The notes under the pieces are model-generated. The model worked only from the letters and a program-made list of their open reading frames with translations, did no database searches and was not told the DNA's origin. DNA of 64,000 nucleotides, from the NCBI GenBank assembly GCA_034231615.1, contig CM067298.1, forward strand, positions 23,033,238 through 23,097,237. Reading direction: 5' to 3'. Shown one piece after another: positions 11,845-24,640 of this stretch. How positions within the stretch are numbered: the stretch's first letter is position 1; every line of letters starts with the position of its first letter. Both the position numbers and the translations under genes were made by a program. Source of the stretch: Meghimatium bilineatum (lineage: Eukaryota > Mollusca > Gastropoda > Stylommatophora > Philomycidae).

Positions 11845-13505
11845 AACATGACTATCATCATGGAATTTTCAGCATTCTTCTTAAAAATGTATCCCAGTTG
11901 CCTCCAGCTTATCTTGGACTCTTTTGTTTACCGTCCATGCTTCGCATCGATACAGAAGGATTGGCTCATTATAACATCCTAGCACTCGAACGCGCGTATG
12001 CATTGATATTACCCTATTGCATAGAATATTTATCTTTTTTTTTTAATGTTGATTTGGCTTGCGATATCCTGCTTTTGATCTCACTGGAGCACCGGTCATC
12101 TGAAGTTAAAATGGTGTCAAAATATTTGACTGTGTCGACTTGGTTTAATTTTGCATTGTTTATATTAATATGCTTAATGCATTTTGGCGGTGTGTATTTA
12201 TTTGAAACAACCATTACTTCTGTTTTCTTCTTGTATAAACTGATGCCTTTGTTTTCACTTTTTTGTACTACCATATCTAACAGGACTTGTGAAGCTCTTG
12301 TTCGCTCTTCACAATCAGAACTGTATCATTAACATATCTCAGATTATTCAGATTATAATATCCAACTTCTATTCATGGCATGATTTCTATGCTTCGCATC
12401 ATATCGTATGTATACAGTGAGAAAAGATCTGGTAACATTACACATCTTTTTCTTACGCCTGTTTCTATCTTCTGGAATTCTCCTACATTACTGTCAACCA
12501 ATATCGCAGCTGTTTGTTTCCAACACATATTTCGTATTATCTTTAGATCTTTCCAGTGGTTATTGATCCAGCCGTTCATGAGCCCAAGCCCCTGATCCAA
12601 TGCAATTTTACTGGTATTATAGTGCTTGGGAGTCTGTAGATTTTCGTCCCACCTACAACCAGATAATAACTATTCGGGAAAGTAGGATTCAACCTATGCA
12701 CTGCTCTGAGCAACTGCAGCCAAGATAGAGTCCACTGTGTTGATTCCCCTCAATCAATTGACTACTGGTTATGCCGAACTTCTCTATTGCTCCAGGCATG
12801 CAATCAAATGTTCAAGTCAAAAGGATTGTCACATCCTGAGTCACTGAGCATAGGAAAAAACAGTGTTTTCAGTTTTTCTCCTCTCCACTGCTGCGCAGTG
12901 CATCTCTGGCCCCCTCCCAACCACATAGAGTACATACATATATAAAAATAAAGCATAAAACACATTGCAACAATAAAATAAAAGCATGAAAATCATAAGT
13001 GTATAGATGACGTGCCATAAAGCTTCTGTAATAAGATAACCTCATTATAACAGCATGTCATCTACTAAGATTTTCTGTTGCATGGTAGTTTGTCTAGTGA
13101 GCAATTGATGAGACCCACAGATGCAAACCATGTGAAAGATCTTTTCCACCAACATTGAGTTTTCTAATATTTTTATAATTTCTGAATACTTCACCCTGTC
13201 AAATACTTTAATATAATCTATGAAGCACAAGTAGGTCTACATATTATTTCCATTGCCTTTTCCATTACTGTTTGTATTATATATATATAGGGTTTTTCCT
13301 TCCACAAATTCACAGCGCTCTTCTGCAATTTCTGGCTTTATTTTTTCATCTTATTCATCTCATGAATACTCGTAGCAGGATCTTGGTCATCTGATTCATA
13401 CGGCTGATTGTAGTGTGGTCTTCACATTCTACTGCACCAGGTTTCTTCGGTAAGGCAATAAATCAGATGGAATATCGCCACTGTTTTAGATGTCAGATAC
13501 CACTA
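11845..13505 (-). mobile_element. LINE family 3: decayed RT
   Basis: The minus strand contains, in order, TISRMNQMTKILLRV (about 13420), PEIAEERCEFVEGK (about 13320), CFIDYIKVFDRVKYSEIIKI (13230-13160), IIRNMCWKQTAAILVD...KIETGVRKRCVM (12600-12440), a mutated active site YVND instead of YADD (about 12320), and KKTEVMVVSNKYTPPKC...VDTVKYFDTILTSDDRCSSE (12270-12070). This is a nearly complete RT domain in correct order but broken by frameshifts, with the catalytic box lost. Confidence 0.8.
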
Positions 13506-13527
13506 TCTATAAAGTGACATATTCTTT

Positions 13528-13610
13528 CTAGAACGTTGTCTTCGTCGTGGATACTCTGAACGCCTCTCTGTCCTGGGCAAGCAGGTCGTCATTGACCGGG
13601 GATAATGATA
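13528..13610 (-). mobile_element. LINE C-terminal tail fragment
   Basis: The minus frame reads LLAQDREAFRVSTTKTTF, matching the IAQDRERFREFIGKTTFWKEY end of LINE family 2 at lower identity. It is therefore a diverged relative or older subfamily. Confidence 0.55.
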
Positions 13611-14025
13611 TATAGATAAGACAATTGATATATAGAGTAAGAGTGAGGGGATTAAGTAAATATTTATACAGCCGGGAAAGAGAAAAGTAATAGATAGGAC
13701 TATTCGAAAAACCTGGATAAATAAACACCCAACTGAAACTGTGAGAAGCTACATTCTGCAGATGTACTAAGAGGGAAATAAGAGCAAATATAAATGTATC
13801 TGGCGTTCGCTGTTTACATTCCCTCATAATTTATATAACGAATCCGTAAACTGTTGTCTCAGTATCACGACCGTGGATAATGGAGTTGAGGGAGGGAGGG
13901 GGTTAAACCCCCTTAGGAAATCAGAGCATGCTTTTTATTTATAATAGAAACTTCGTAAAATCAAATACTAATACACAAGAGCATCTGCACATAAAGACAA
14001 ACGTAGACAAAGAAAACGATTACTA
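13610..14025. other. No identifiable feature; short G-rich run
   Basis: It includes gagggagggagggggtta near 13887. No coding similarity is seen. Confidence 0.4.
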
Positions 14026-14185
14026 GAAAACATTAAGATAACCTTGAGCAAACATGGGCTCGCACAAACAAGGCGCCACATCAAGCCTTGGAACACAAAC
14101 TGAGGTTTCCACCCCTACGCTTAGCGGCAAGTGTGGATAATATAAACCACCATCCCCCTACTTACAGACAATAGACATTAACTTA
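14025..14185 (+). mobile_element. LINE family 1 3'-end fragment
   Basis: It reads aagataaccttgagcaaaca, then cctacgcttagcggcaagtg, then accatcccccta and cagacaatagac. This parallels the 3' end at 34370-34510 and, in reverse, 17410-17570 and 6250-6330. Confidence 0.65.
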
Positions 14186-14755
14186 GTACTATAAACTTCG
14201 CACCAAAACACCCCCCCCCCTTTTTAAAAAAACAACAAATAGTAAAACTAATGACAAGAGAAACAACAACAACAATACAGTGACATTCTACGATTCATTT
14301 GTCTTTTAGGCTACATTAATAAAACTGTTAGTTATATCAGTTACCAGTAACAATATTACATTACCATAGTATTTATCGCTTCTTGTTTTTATTACTCCGG
14401 CACTTGTCGGATAACCTTGTCGGGTATCCTCTGACAGTTCGTTTATTTATACTCTCAACAATGAAGAGATTACACTAGAAAGGGAGAAAATGACCGTTTT
14501 TTGTTTAGGTAAATCCCGCGACCATTCTTTACACCTAAAATCTAGCTACGGTAATGATCCATGGCGATCCACAAATGGCCATGACATATAGACATAACGG
14601 TTATAAAGCCTGAAAGAGACCATGTAAAAGATGGATCACAGAAATCAAAGAAGCCACAGGAACAAGCTTACAAACAGCACACAAGAAGGCCATCTCCAGA
14701 GAACTCTTCCACACCTGATGCCGCAAGGCAAACAAGTGCCACAGCGTATAGTTAG

Positions 14756-14756
<1 letters not shown>
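14185..14756. other. Anonymous sequence with a partial inverted match to 17040-17100
   Basis: 14400-14460 (cacttgtcgg, then gtatcctctgacagtt) is the reverse complement of a segment at 17037-17080 (aactgtcagaggatatgcga, then caagg). Poly-C at about 14212. Function unknown. Confidence 0.4.
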
Positions 14757-14970
<214 letters not shown>

Positions 14971-15109
14971 CACAAAAAATGTGTTCAAAAATTGATTGAC
15001 AGTCTCTATAAACCTATCCTTCATCCTTCAAGTCAATAGTTCGCAATTGTCTAGGCTAACTATATGATTGGTTCGGTTATCCAAACAAGATTGAAAATAA
15101 AGTTGGTGG

Positions 15110-16445
15110 TGGCACTGATAACGTAGTGTTCACTGTTCATAAACTTGGCGGGATGCAAAGGGAACGCATTGCTCTCGGTGGACCCAGGGTTAGCAGTTAA
15201 CCACGATCCTAAATGTACCTCCTCGCGGTGCACCCTGGAAACAGAAATACAGCAGCTTGAGCTGATTCTGGCCAAATCATTTGGGGATCGTGTCCGAGAA
15301 TGTGAAGGTAGCAGATGGAAAGAGATTTGAATGCATAAAAGGCAGACAATATCTCCGACACCACCAGCAACACCACATACAGCAATACTGTCGACATACA
15401 GTGAAGCTAGTTAGTCCAGTCCGAACATTGGAGGGGTGGCCAATGAAAAAAGCATGGAAAGGTGGATGCTTGGCGAAAGACATATAGATTTCATAATGAG
15501 TACAATGGAAAAAAAATGAAATGGCAGAACAGCGCTAGATGGCAGCGCAAACTGCAAATAGATAGTGGAAACGATTACGGAAATAGGAACTAAAAGCTCT
15601 GTCAGCTCGCGACGACCTTATAGTTACTTGATCTCTTTATAGGTAGAGACCCATACCCAATAATGGGCGTCTAGCAAAGCAAAAAGACCTGGCCTAACTC
15701 TAATGTCGAGTCTTCCTATACCGGAAACATGCTCGCAAAGAGAAAGGGTGCCGTAACCGATAGGCTCAGGCAAGAAAGGGACAAAGATGGCAGTCCTGGC
15801 CCAACTCTACTGTCAAGCTTTCCTATGCCGGAAATACACTTGCAGAGAGAAGGGTTCAGTTCATGATGGGCTCAGGCGCTATTGGGACAAGCTCGCTCAG
15901 CTCGAGAACGCCTTGCTCTCAAACGCGTGGTGTGAGATTCGAACTTGGGAAAGGGGTTCGCGATATCGGTGAATGACACCTCGGCTAAGAGGGCGAAAGA
16001 GTCAGGGTTCAACTCTTCTGTTGAGTTCTTCCTCTTAAGGAATCAGGCTCACAGATGAGAAACGGTTCAGTACCCGATAGGCACAGTACGTCCAATTACA
16101 CGAGGCAATTTCATAGACAGTGGAACACCTCGTGCGAGACAGACGTGAGCAAAAATCGTCTGGGCGAAGAGTCACCATACATGCGTGCCTGGCGACAGAT
16201 AGAGAGGCTGTCACATGTTAGGGTAGCCCGCCCGAATTGTCAAGGCATGCCGAAATCGGATGTGCTAGGCCTACAAGGCGCATAGCGGTGGCACAACTTC
16301 ATTACGCTCCCGGCGGAAATCACACGGATATCCGTGCTGGTTACAATGGAATGAACGGGAAAAAAATTGGCACATCCATTGGATAGTGAATTTACACAAT
16401 TTAACAAGGGGTGTGGCTGTGATAACGTAGTGTTCACAGTTTATT
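15110..16445. repeat. GC-richer repeat block with about 130-bp imperfect tandem units
   Basis: 15165-15300 is the reverse complement of 5617-5765. Three imperfect units (tggcctaactctaatgtcga, tggcccaactctactgtcaa, gggttcaactcttctgttga) begin near 15690, 15800 and 16005. Each is followed by a cttcctat-ccgga and a ggctcagg segment. The ends at 15115 and 16410 share gataacgtagtgttcac. Base composition is clearly higher in G+C than the surroundings. Open frames across it are not conserved. Likely an unclassified transposon. Confidence 0.5.
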
Positions 16446-17400
16446 TACTAAGCCATCCCATTGGCTTGAAGACGAACATCTTGCACTCCCTAAGACGATA
16501 GCTCCAGGCTGGGTTTTCAAGAAAAGACAGCAGGTTCATCCACATTTAAGGCCTCTGACTGGTTTGCATCCCGAAACTGATTCGAAAATTGAGTAACCCT
16601 TCACGCACGTTCACTTCGTAAATATGACTTCAAAATGTAGGAACTCTAGAACTCTGGTAAGATTTCATAAAAAATACGATACAGTTTCAAGAAAAGAAAC
16701 TGCAAATTATTCTTTTACGATGAAAAATAAGCTGGAAAGACAAGCAACCTTTCACACATGATCGCATATGATACGCCATTCGGCATGGCACTTGATTGAT
16801 TGATGTCACTAAACTTCATTTATCGATTACTAGAGATAAACTAGAAAACTCAACTATAAATAAACACAAACAATACAATAAATACATCGAGGAGCAGGTG
16901 GTGAGAGTTAGATGAAGTATGGTATTATAGTAAAATATACTTATCGAAAATGGAAAACAATACCAAGTAGACAACGAAAATAATGCTAGTTACCTAGGTA
17001 GCTGCTTAAAAAAAACATAAATAAATAACAACCAAACTGTCAGAGGATATGCGACAAGGTGGAGAGTGCCGCAGTAACAAAACTAAGAAGCAATAACACA
17101 TATGATAATGCATGAATGTCAATGATTACCAATATAACTAATAAATAGCAAAAATACAAAATGTAAAGTAATGCCAATGAGAAATAAAACAGAAGAACAA
17201 TTATTTTTTTTCTACGTTACGGTCCGATAAGGACTTATCACATTACGGTCCAATATCACACTTCATCTATTTCTTACAACATACTTCTTTGTATTTATCA
17301 TATTGTTCCTATCGTTTATCCTATATCTACGGCCCTGTCATGATCTGCAACAGGAAAACAAAAACGCGGAAGACCCAGGACAAATATACGAAGAACAATC
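16445..17400. other. Anonymous AT-rich sequence
   Basis: No protein similarity is visible. The only structure noticed is the inverted match of about 17037-17100 to 14400-14460, and two ttacggtcc motifs at 17217 and 17243. Confidence 0.45.
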
Positions 17401-17404
17401 AAGA

Positions 17405-18160
17405 ACGAAGCAATGACTATTGTCTATTGTCTATCCCCAGGTGGATGATATCTACACTTGCCGTTAAGCGCAGGGGTGGTGATTGGTAGCTTTAGTTATA
17501 TATCCAAGGCCAGATGTGTCGCCTTGGCTGTGTTAAATCTGTATTTGTTCAGTGTTATCTTTATGTTATCTATCCATCTTGTTCTAGGTCTTCTTCTGGC
17601 CTTGTATCCGAATCTTCGTATGTTATATGTTCCTGTTGGTAGTTGGTTATGGTTCATTATCATAAGGCGCGCAAGCCATTTTATTTGTTGTTTCTCGATA
17701 TATTCTGTGCATGGTCTTATACCGATTATTCTCCTGATTTCATAATTTTTCATTTTGTCTAGTTTGGTCACTCTTGCGGCTTTTCTCGGGCATTTCATAT
17801 TACACGTACGTTTTCTCTGCGGAATGCTGTCGGCGCCCATTGATATCAGAGTGTTGGCATAATATACTGTTTATCATCTGTCTCTTGACTTCCATCTTGA
17901 TCTTTGCGTTGAGCAGTAATGGTGATAGCCGTTATGTCACTATGTTTGCATTCCGACATGTTGTCTCTATCTCTCTGTCAATTTTCCATTGCTGTGAATA
18001 AACTTCCCATGTATTTAAATTCAGAAGTTTTTATTTCACTGTTTTTTGTTTATCGTTATTGTCATTGGATTTCGTGACATGTTGATTTTCATTATTTCTG
18101 TTTTGTGCGTATTTATTTTCATGTTATACTTGGTGCATGTTGTTGTGAGTAAAGTAAAAA
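17405..18160 (-). mobile_element. LINE family 1: C-terminal half (5' part continues after a SINE)
   Basis: The minus frame encodes CNMKCPRKAARVTKLDKMKN, then a EYIEKQQIKWLARLMIMNHN segment, then RRRPRTRWIDNIKITLNKY: the endonuclease-like/linker tail of LINE family 1, as at 6600 and 34200. The family continues on the far side of the inserted SINE (18425-18755). Confidence 0.75.
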
Positions 18161-18161
18161 G

Positions 18162-18425
18162 TAAAGTAACCCATGACATTTATTAATGTCGTAGGAGTGT
18201 GAGATGTTAGTGATCTCACATTTCAGAGGCTTTGCAAATGAGGGCTGTAGCCATCTTCTCTCCCTCGCAGACTTAACTTCCCGGATTAATCCGGTACAAA
18301 TTTAAGGCTGGGTTGACCCCGGAGCCGTTGCGATCTGAAAAACATTTCCACCTCAACTGGGGAATGAACCCAGGACCACTCATATGTCATATGCGAAGTC
18401 TGTGCTCTAACCACTGCGTTGTGAG
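18162..18425 (-). repeat. SINE-C (tRNA-derived), inserted in LINE family 1
   Basis: On the minus strand the element begins with a tRNA-like head: A-box-like gcagtggttagagcacagac and B-box-like tgggttcattcccc, about 45 bp apart. Then come the gaggtggaaatgtttttcag and gatcgcaacggctcc blocks, and it ends cccatgacattt-like with a poly-T/A tail (gggttactttacttttta on its own strand). A second copy lies at 42610-42869 on the plus strand. It is flanked by LINE sequence on both sides. Confidence 0.8.
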
Positions 18426-18755
18426 TGCACTAATATGATTTTATAACTGCTGTTCCTCTTCGTAAATAAGGCATTGTTTATCAACAAATAACAATTCCTC
18501 GATTGAGGTGTTAAATTTCTCATCAGATTCTACTCTTATTACTGTACTATTTATTTTCTTGCTGTGGGATTCTTTTGTTGTTATGTCCATGTATATCATA
18601 GAAATATAGGTGAGAGCACACATCCTTGTCTTACTACTGATTTTGTTTCGAAATATGAAGTCATTTCGTCGGTAGTTCTTACTGAGCTTTGGCAGTTCTG
18701 GTAAATGACTTTTGTATTTGAAGCAATCACAACGGGTACTAATACCATCCAAGAA
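18425..18755 (-). mobile_element. LINE family 1: 5' portion beyond the SINE
   Basis: The minus strand reads YQNCQSSVRTTDEMTSYFET, then SVVRQGCVLSPIFL, the RT palm entry with the conserved G-V-R-Q-G-C-V-L-S-P box (here SVVRQGC). Further on is VDKQCLIYEEEQQL, a degenerate FADD region. It belongs with 17405-18160. Confidence 0.7.
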
Positions 18756-19595
18756 CTACAACAACTTGTAGTGAAGCGCACGCCACGGAGGTACATAACT
18801 CCTGCCCCATGTGCCGCCCTTGGTACTAAAGGAACAAACCAACTAACTAACAGCTTAACTATCTACGGCCCAAATTTTATACATAATAAATAATATAGGC
18901 AGGGTTATCTGAAATGTTTTCCAGGGCGATCTAGGGTTATTTCTAAAACTTCAACGTTAACTGGGGTGAAGGTGTAGGTAACGAGTTACCATATTGGTCT
19001 TTAAATCTCAAATTCGACATATTTGGCTTTTTTAAAGTATGTATGGCTTCACGAAAATTGGTTTGATTTGTTGGCCCTTTTTTGGCCTTTTTTTCAAAAT
19101 TAGTAATTAGTAATGCAGAATTAACTTTGCAATCTATATTTCTATACGCTAAAATGAAATTCCGATGTTCCGATGTCGTTGTTAGAAAGTATAAATTTAA
19201 TATTGACATATTTCCAGATTAAATATTGACTTTGTGGGAGTCTGTTGCAAAAGACGATAGAGACACCGACAAGGCGAAAGATCAAGCAGTAAGTACATCG
19301 ATCCTGCTGAAATCTAGTGAGACCATTGTCCTACTTCAAGAGAGATCTGGTTGAGTATGAAAACGAACGCAAAAAACATTGAATGGGAAGTTTTCATAAC
19401 ACTTTCATAACATATTGAGCGGAAAGTATCATGAAAGCGAGCTAGTATGACAAAACAGAACACCATCACTGGAATGTCCAGAAAGTGCTAGTCATATAAG
19501 ACTACTATAAATTTAGATAAACATAAATTTTATCTGGCCACATTTTGTTATATACGGCTGAAAAACATATGAAAAAAACAACAAAATAGAAACGA
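18755..19595. other. No identifiable feature
   Basis: AT-rich, no similarity recognised in either strand. Confidence 0.45.
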
Positions 19596-19597
19596 AA

Positions 19598-20044
19598 GTG
19601 CTAATGTTACGAACTTTTATTTTTCCGGTTGCAACATACGGCTGTGAAACATGGACTCTAAGTAAAACAGCGGCAAAGAAGATCAACGCATTCGAGCTGA
19701 AATGCTACAGAAAGATACTTAGAATATCATGGAAGGATAAAATCAGAAACTCAGATATTATAAACACACTGAATATTCCAGAGTGTTGGTTACTAAACAC
19801 AATAACAAAAAGAAAACTACGCCTGTTTGGTCATATAAAGAGACATAACTGTTTAGAAAGACAAATAATGGAGGGAAGAGTACCTGGGCAGAGGAGAAGG
19901 GGCAGACCAAGAAGACGATGGACTGACGACATTAAACATAATATGAATACATCGCTAGAAAATGCAAGCCACATCGCCCAAGACAGAGAGAGGTTCAGAG
20001 AGTTCATTGGGAAGACAACGTTCTGGAAGGAATACGTCACATGA
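19598..20044 (+). mobile_element. LINE family 2: C-terminal end, copy 2
   Basis: An uninterrupted frame of 148 codons contains FPVATYGCETWTLSKTAAKK, RKILRISWKDKIRNSDI, FGHIKRHNCLERQIMEGRVP, GRPRRRWTDD and a TTFWKEY end. It matches 11317-11718 with only a handful of differences in 400 bp (for example aatgactt/aacgcatt and aaagctac/aaaactac). 5' truncated just upstream. The open frame and low divergence point to recent activity of the family. Confidence 0.88.
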
Positions 20045-20340
20045 CACACATTTTGTTATTTTGTAAATAAACATGATGCTATATTTAGAGATAAACATGA
20101 TGTGTGAAAGATTGAATGTCGGAAATTCGCTTAACAGTTGAGATAAAACAACGAGTGTTTGAAAATAAAACGGAAATGTTATCTTATTACTGTCATCAAT
20201 GGAAATGAATTTAAGATTCAGAGTGTAACTATTTTCGCCGTTCCCCCCGCTTTATACCACTTTATGCTTTGCATCATCAGGGGTAGAAGAGTTATCTGGT
20301 GATGGTCTTTATGTGTGCCTTATATATATATATATATATA
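20045..20340. other. Spacer with short TA microsatellite
   Basis: Contains a (TA) run of about 12 units at 20319-20342; otherwise nothing recognised. Confidence 0.6.
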
Positions 20341-20341
20341 T

Positions 20342-20705
20342 TTGTTTTCGTTGATTCTTTTATCCATTTCTGTAATATATCTTTTGTATAGTCTGATCCT
20401 GGCTTTATATCCATCGTGTCTGTAGACCCTTTAGTAATACTCTTTGAGGGGTACTATCCGATGGTAGTCTAGAAGCGTGTGAAAACCACTTATCTGCAAT
20501 TTTCTGATGTAATCGAGGATTGGCATTGTACTTGTTAGTCGTCTGAAATCTTCATTTTTTATTATGTCTCTTATTTTTACTCCAAGAATTCTACGTAGAC
20601 AGGTAATTTCGGTTGTAAAAAGCTTTATTTTGTCTTTTATTGTTCTGAGTCCACGTTTCAGAGCGTAATTAGAAGAAAGTTTGATTCTGAGGTTAAATGT
20701 TAATT
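20342..20705 (-). mobile_element. LINE C-terminal tail, decayed
   Basis: Minus strand reads LTTEITCLRRILGVKIRDII, then KNEDFRRLTSTMPILDYIRK, then LQISGFHTLLDYHRIVPLKE. This is the C-L-R-R-I-L-G-V ... R-N-E-D-x-R ... arrangement of LINE post-RT regions. It contains a stop in the distal part. Confidence 0.65.
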
Positions 20706-21085
20706 AAGTGGAAGAGAGCCCATGTTATTCAGCCCATATTTCTGAATTCTGAACCGATGACCAACAGAGGGTAGAGAAAACGTACTTATGTTCGTTCATT
20801 GTTACAAAAAACCAAATGGAAAGTCATAAATAAAAATTTTCGATCACAAATCGTTGTTTTAAAAGGGAAAGCAGACAAGTGTCAGTAATCGAAAAAGGAC
20901 TGGTAAAATACTTTGACATTTGTTGCACATGTTTAGCGCGTGCATGTTAGATGTTTTATTACGACAATCTAGTTGGGAGCACACTACCAACCAAGTCAAC
21001 TGGAATTCTAGCTTATTTTTGTGTTGGATGTAGTGCTATAACATCATACATTTATATAGGCATTTGAGTGGCTACGAACACAGAA
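20705..21085. other. No identifiable feature
   Basis: No coding or repeat similarity noticed. Confidence 0.4.
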
Positions 21086-21089
21086 GGTA

Positions 21090-21570
21090 ACGCAGGTCTG
21101 CATCTTGAGTGATTCTATGAGTATGATTAAGAAGGTACAAGTGGGTCTCGCTCGCGAACAGTGGATTGAGGCCTTGAGAAAGGCGAGCTTGAAAGTGGTT
21201 ACATTTATTTTCGTATCGGGACATGTGGGCGTTCGAGGCAATGAAAGAGCGGATCAACTGGCATCGTGCGCGATTGTGGCACAGGGCGATGGGGCAATGG
21301 ATCGCGCTGACATTTGAGCTCCTTAAGAGATATAACACGCGAGAGACTAATGTGGATGATGATTCCTTTTCAATGGCTAGGATTAAAGATCAGAGATTGA
21401 AATGCGGTGTTGCTAGAGGTGAACATTTTGGAGGGCGCAGAAGAATGATGGTTAACCAGCATAGGACCGGTACTGTCAGCAGAAGTGTTATGGCGGATAC
21501 ACTCAAGGAGAGATCGGAGCAACTATGGACGTGTCCGGATTGCAGTGATGATGATCCGACGACTAACTAA
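21090..21570 (+). mobile_element. LINE family 4: RNase H end plus C-terminal CPxC motif, copy 1
   Basis: The first frame ends with FVSGHVGVRGNERADQLASC, the last catalytic block (H...N-E-x-A-D) of an RNase H domain. After a +1 frameshift the protein continues with DDSFSMARIKDQRLKCGVAR, then VNQHRTGTVSRSVMADTLKE, then RSEQLWTCPDC. Copies with the same tail lie at 50105-50463 and about 58190-58360. Truncated at the 5' side. Confidence 0.8.
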
Positions 21571-21814
21571 CTAACTAACTAAATTTATATAGGAAGTGCA
21601 TTTTTACTTAGTTTTTGAGCGTTCCTTGTTTAGCTAGTGTACTGATACATGTGTTTCAACAGATAATTTATCATTTTCAGCAATGGCCACGTCATCAAAG
21701 AAATGGAAAGCTTCATGTGATAGCAGTCGTTAACTAGCAAAAAAACATACATGTTGCTGAAATAGGCATCTGATGGATCAGAGTTTTGTAAACGCAGTAT
21801 TAATCCAAAAAGTG

Positions 21815-22530
21815 GAATACAGCGGTGATTGTTCCCATCTTGAAGAAAAAACGCAGTGAGAAGGACTAAGTATAGAGGCATATCACTCGTATGCCACATA
21901 GGAAAAATCTTTGGCAATATAATAGAGAGAAGGTTGCACACATATAAGTAAGCATATAGAACCACGGCTCAACAACACACACATGGGCTTTCAAAAAATA
22001 AAAGCTGTACAGGTGCAATCTTCGGCCTCAAACAACTTAATAGAACATAACCAAGACTTACATTTGGCTTTCGTGGACCAAGAGAAAGCTTTTGACAGAT
22101 TGAATAGAGCACAACTATCGATAACACTACAGACATATGGAATTCCCCAACTTACCCAACATCTGATAAACCTATGTCAGAGCATGTAATCTAGGACAAT
22201 AGTCAATACTCAGTAAGAAAGACCACGGGTACATCTGATAATTTTCAAATTCACTCTGGTGTGAGACAGGGATGTGTAATATCCCCCCTATTGCTCACAA
22301 CATACATATATCACATCTGCAAAGTAGCAAAGACAACGAAAGGAAACAATCTAAAGGATAACTTAAGCAAACTACTATTTGCAGACGACCAAGCATTTGT
22401 GGAGTCATCAGAAGAGCAACTAAAAAGACAAATAGATAGATTACATCAAATATGTCATACCTTTAACATGAAGATAAGCATAGAAAAGACCGAAGTAATG
22501 AAGATAGGAAGAACAGAACGAATCTCCAAT
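21815..22530 (+). mobile_element. LINE family 5: reverse transcriptase fragment
   Basis: Plus frames read KYRGISLVCHIGKIFGNII (with frameshifts, 21865-21925), MGFQKIKAVQVQSS, LHLAFVDQEKAFDRLNRAQL (palm motif A), VRQGCVISPLLLTTYIY (motif B) and LLFADDQAFVESSEEQLKRQ (motif C, F-A-D-D). Motif order and spacing fit an RT. A gap with stops between motifs A and B shows decay. It ends at a short TA run next to the Penelope fragment. Confidence 0.82.
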
Positions 22531-22599
22531 ATATATATATATGCCTGTAAGCAACAAGAGGCGAGTCACAGAACACATATGCGTCTCGGAGTCAGACTG

Positions 22600-23060
<461 letters not shown>

Positions 23061-23074
23061 ATCTACCTGTAAAT

Positions 23075-24200
23075 TAATGTCATTATTTTCACCTCTTCCT
23101 TGTGAGATTTGGCGTTTCTTGGCCTCTTTCTGGTGCGATTTGACTTTTTTATCGAAATAAATCTGCAATTTAGAATGTTGTATTTTGGCAACACTGGTTC
23201 ATGATCGCGGGAAAACTTACTCCTATTTGTGTGAAGGAAAACGAAATTTTTGAAGATTTAAGAAGTGCTGGAAATATTAAATATAACTAGACCCAGCAGT
23301 AGGTTATGAGGTACGTGTACTTGGATATTATATAACAGTAAAGTATATACGTTAACAGGAACAACATTTAATTTATTAAATTTACACGTAGGTAGCAGAA
23401 GAAGTGTAGTCTAGATCACATTTCTGACTTCACGTTTAATACAAGATTTTCAAAATGGGGTTACAATAGTTACATTTACATCATTATAAATACCACAGTT
23501 AGATAGCCCTTGAAAATTGCAATCCAACGATACCTCAACTAAGTCTCTATGTCAATTCTGAAAAAAGTTACGATTTTTTTCTAATTAATTTTTCCTCATG
23601 ATAATTACATGGAACATATAATTACATTGCGGCCCTGCCTTAAAATTAAAACCGAGCCACTAATTTATGAATATTATTAAATGTAGGCCTAGGGTCCTAG
23701 TAGGCCTATAAGTATATGTAATATATTTAAATGGTAATATACTATGGTTGAAGTCTAAACTCAACTGTGTTACTGTTATAAGTAGCACACAATCACAATG
23801 TTTACATTTTAACTAGCGGACGTCATGGATTTCCGTAGTTTAACAACAGTTACACGGTAACTCTGGTAACACCCATGAAATTAATGAATACCGTGATGTC
23901 ACATCTACAGCACAAACATCAACCACTTTTAAAATAAAATTTTTTTATAACAAATTTATTTTTTAATTTATAACTGATCCTAACCCTTATTCCTAACCCT
24001 AATCTAAATACTAAATCCAAATGGTGAAAGTAAAGAATAGTTCTCTGCTGTGCTATAAATAGCACGCTGTTTACATTTTTAACTAGCTGACATCTTAGAT
24101 CTCCCTAACACATCAATTATCCAGAGGGTTGAGAAACTGTAACTATGTGAATAAAACCGGACACTTGTCTTAGTTAGCATTCTCTGCGGGATACATTTTT
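23075..24200. other. Anonymous sequence with an internal partial duplication
   Basis: 23785-23840 (gtagcacaca, tgtttacattttaactagcg) is echoed at 24055-24110 (atagcacgctgtttacattt, ttaactagct). Short taaccctta-like motifs near 23990 are scattered and are not a telomeric array. No gene seen. Confidence 0.45.
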
Positions 24201-24224
24201 TTAACCTTTAGGGCCCTGAATTAA
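24201..24224 (+). repeat. Solo piggyBac-like terminus
   Basis: TTAA then CCTTTAGGGCCCTGAATTAA; one mismatch from the perfect terminal inverted repeat of the element at 56399-57311. No partner end was found nearby. Confidence 0.45.
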
Positions 24225-24239
24225 AAATTACGGTAATGT

Positions 24240-24640
24240 GGCTATAAGTATTACTCGAACGAGGTGGTTTTCTTGGTTCCCCTTTTCCGGGGAGGAGGAG
24301 ACCATCCCCTACCGGTCTCATCCACAATTTGCGGATAGTGGAACGGCCTATACGAAGGGTAGCTACCCTCCATATCTGGTGGTTGGCTGCAATATAAGCT
24401 TGATCTATGGACGAATAAGCAGTCACAGACAAACTGCCGATGTTGCCCACCAATCTCAGCAAACGCAAAGAAGCTGATACAAAAGACACCAACTCTAGGG
24501 CAAGCGAAACCAAGGCCCATACAAGTCAGTACTATCCCCCCTTGGGCATACAGACTCCCATAACTAAAAGAATAAATAGAAGGTATAGAAAATAAAAGAA
24601 TAAAAGACAGACTTGGAGAGAAAACATATCATAGAACATC
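24240..24640. other. Unrecognised GC-richer segment
   Basis: 24245-24530 is relatively GC-rich and open in several frames on both strands, but none resembles a known protein. May be the 5' region of a retroelement whose 3' part follows. Confidence 0.35.

Noticed and set aside
21044-21338. Minus-strand frames of 65 and 88 aa
   Set aside because: Antisense to the RNase H end of LINE family 4.
23985-24020. Telomeric TTAGGG/CCCTAA array
   Set aside because: Only a few scattered taacccta-like words, not a tandem array.
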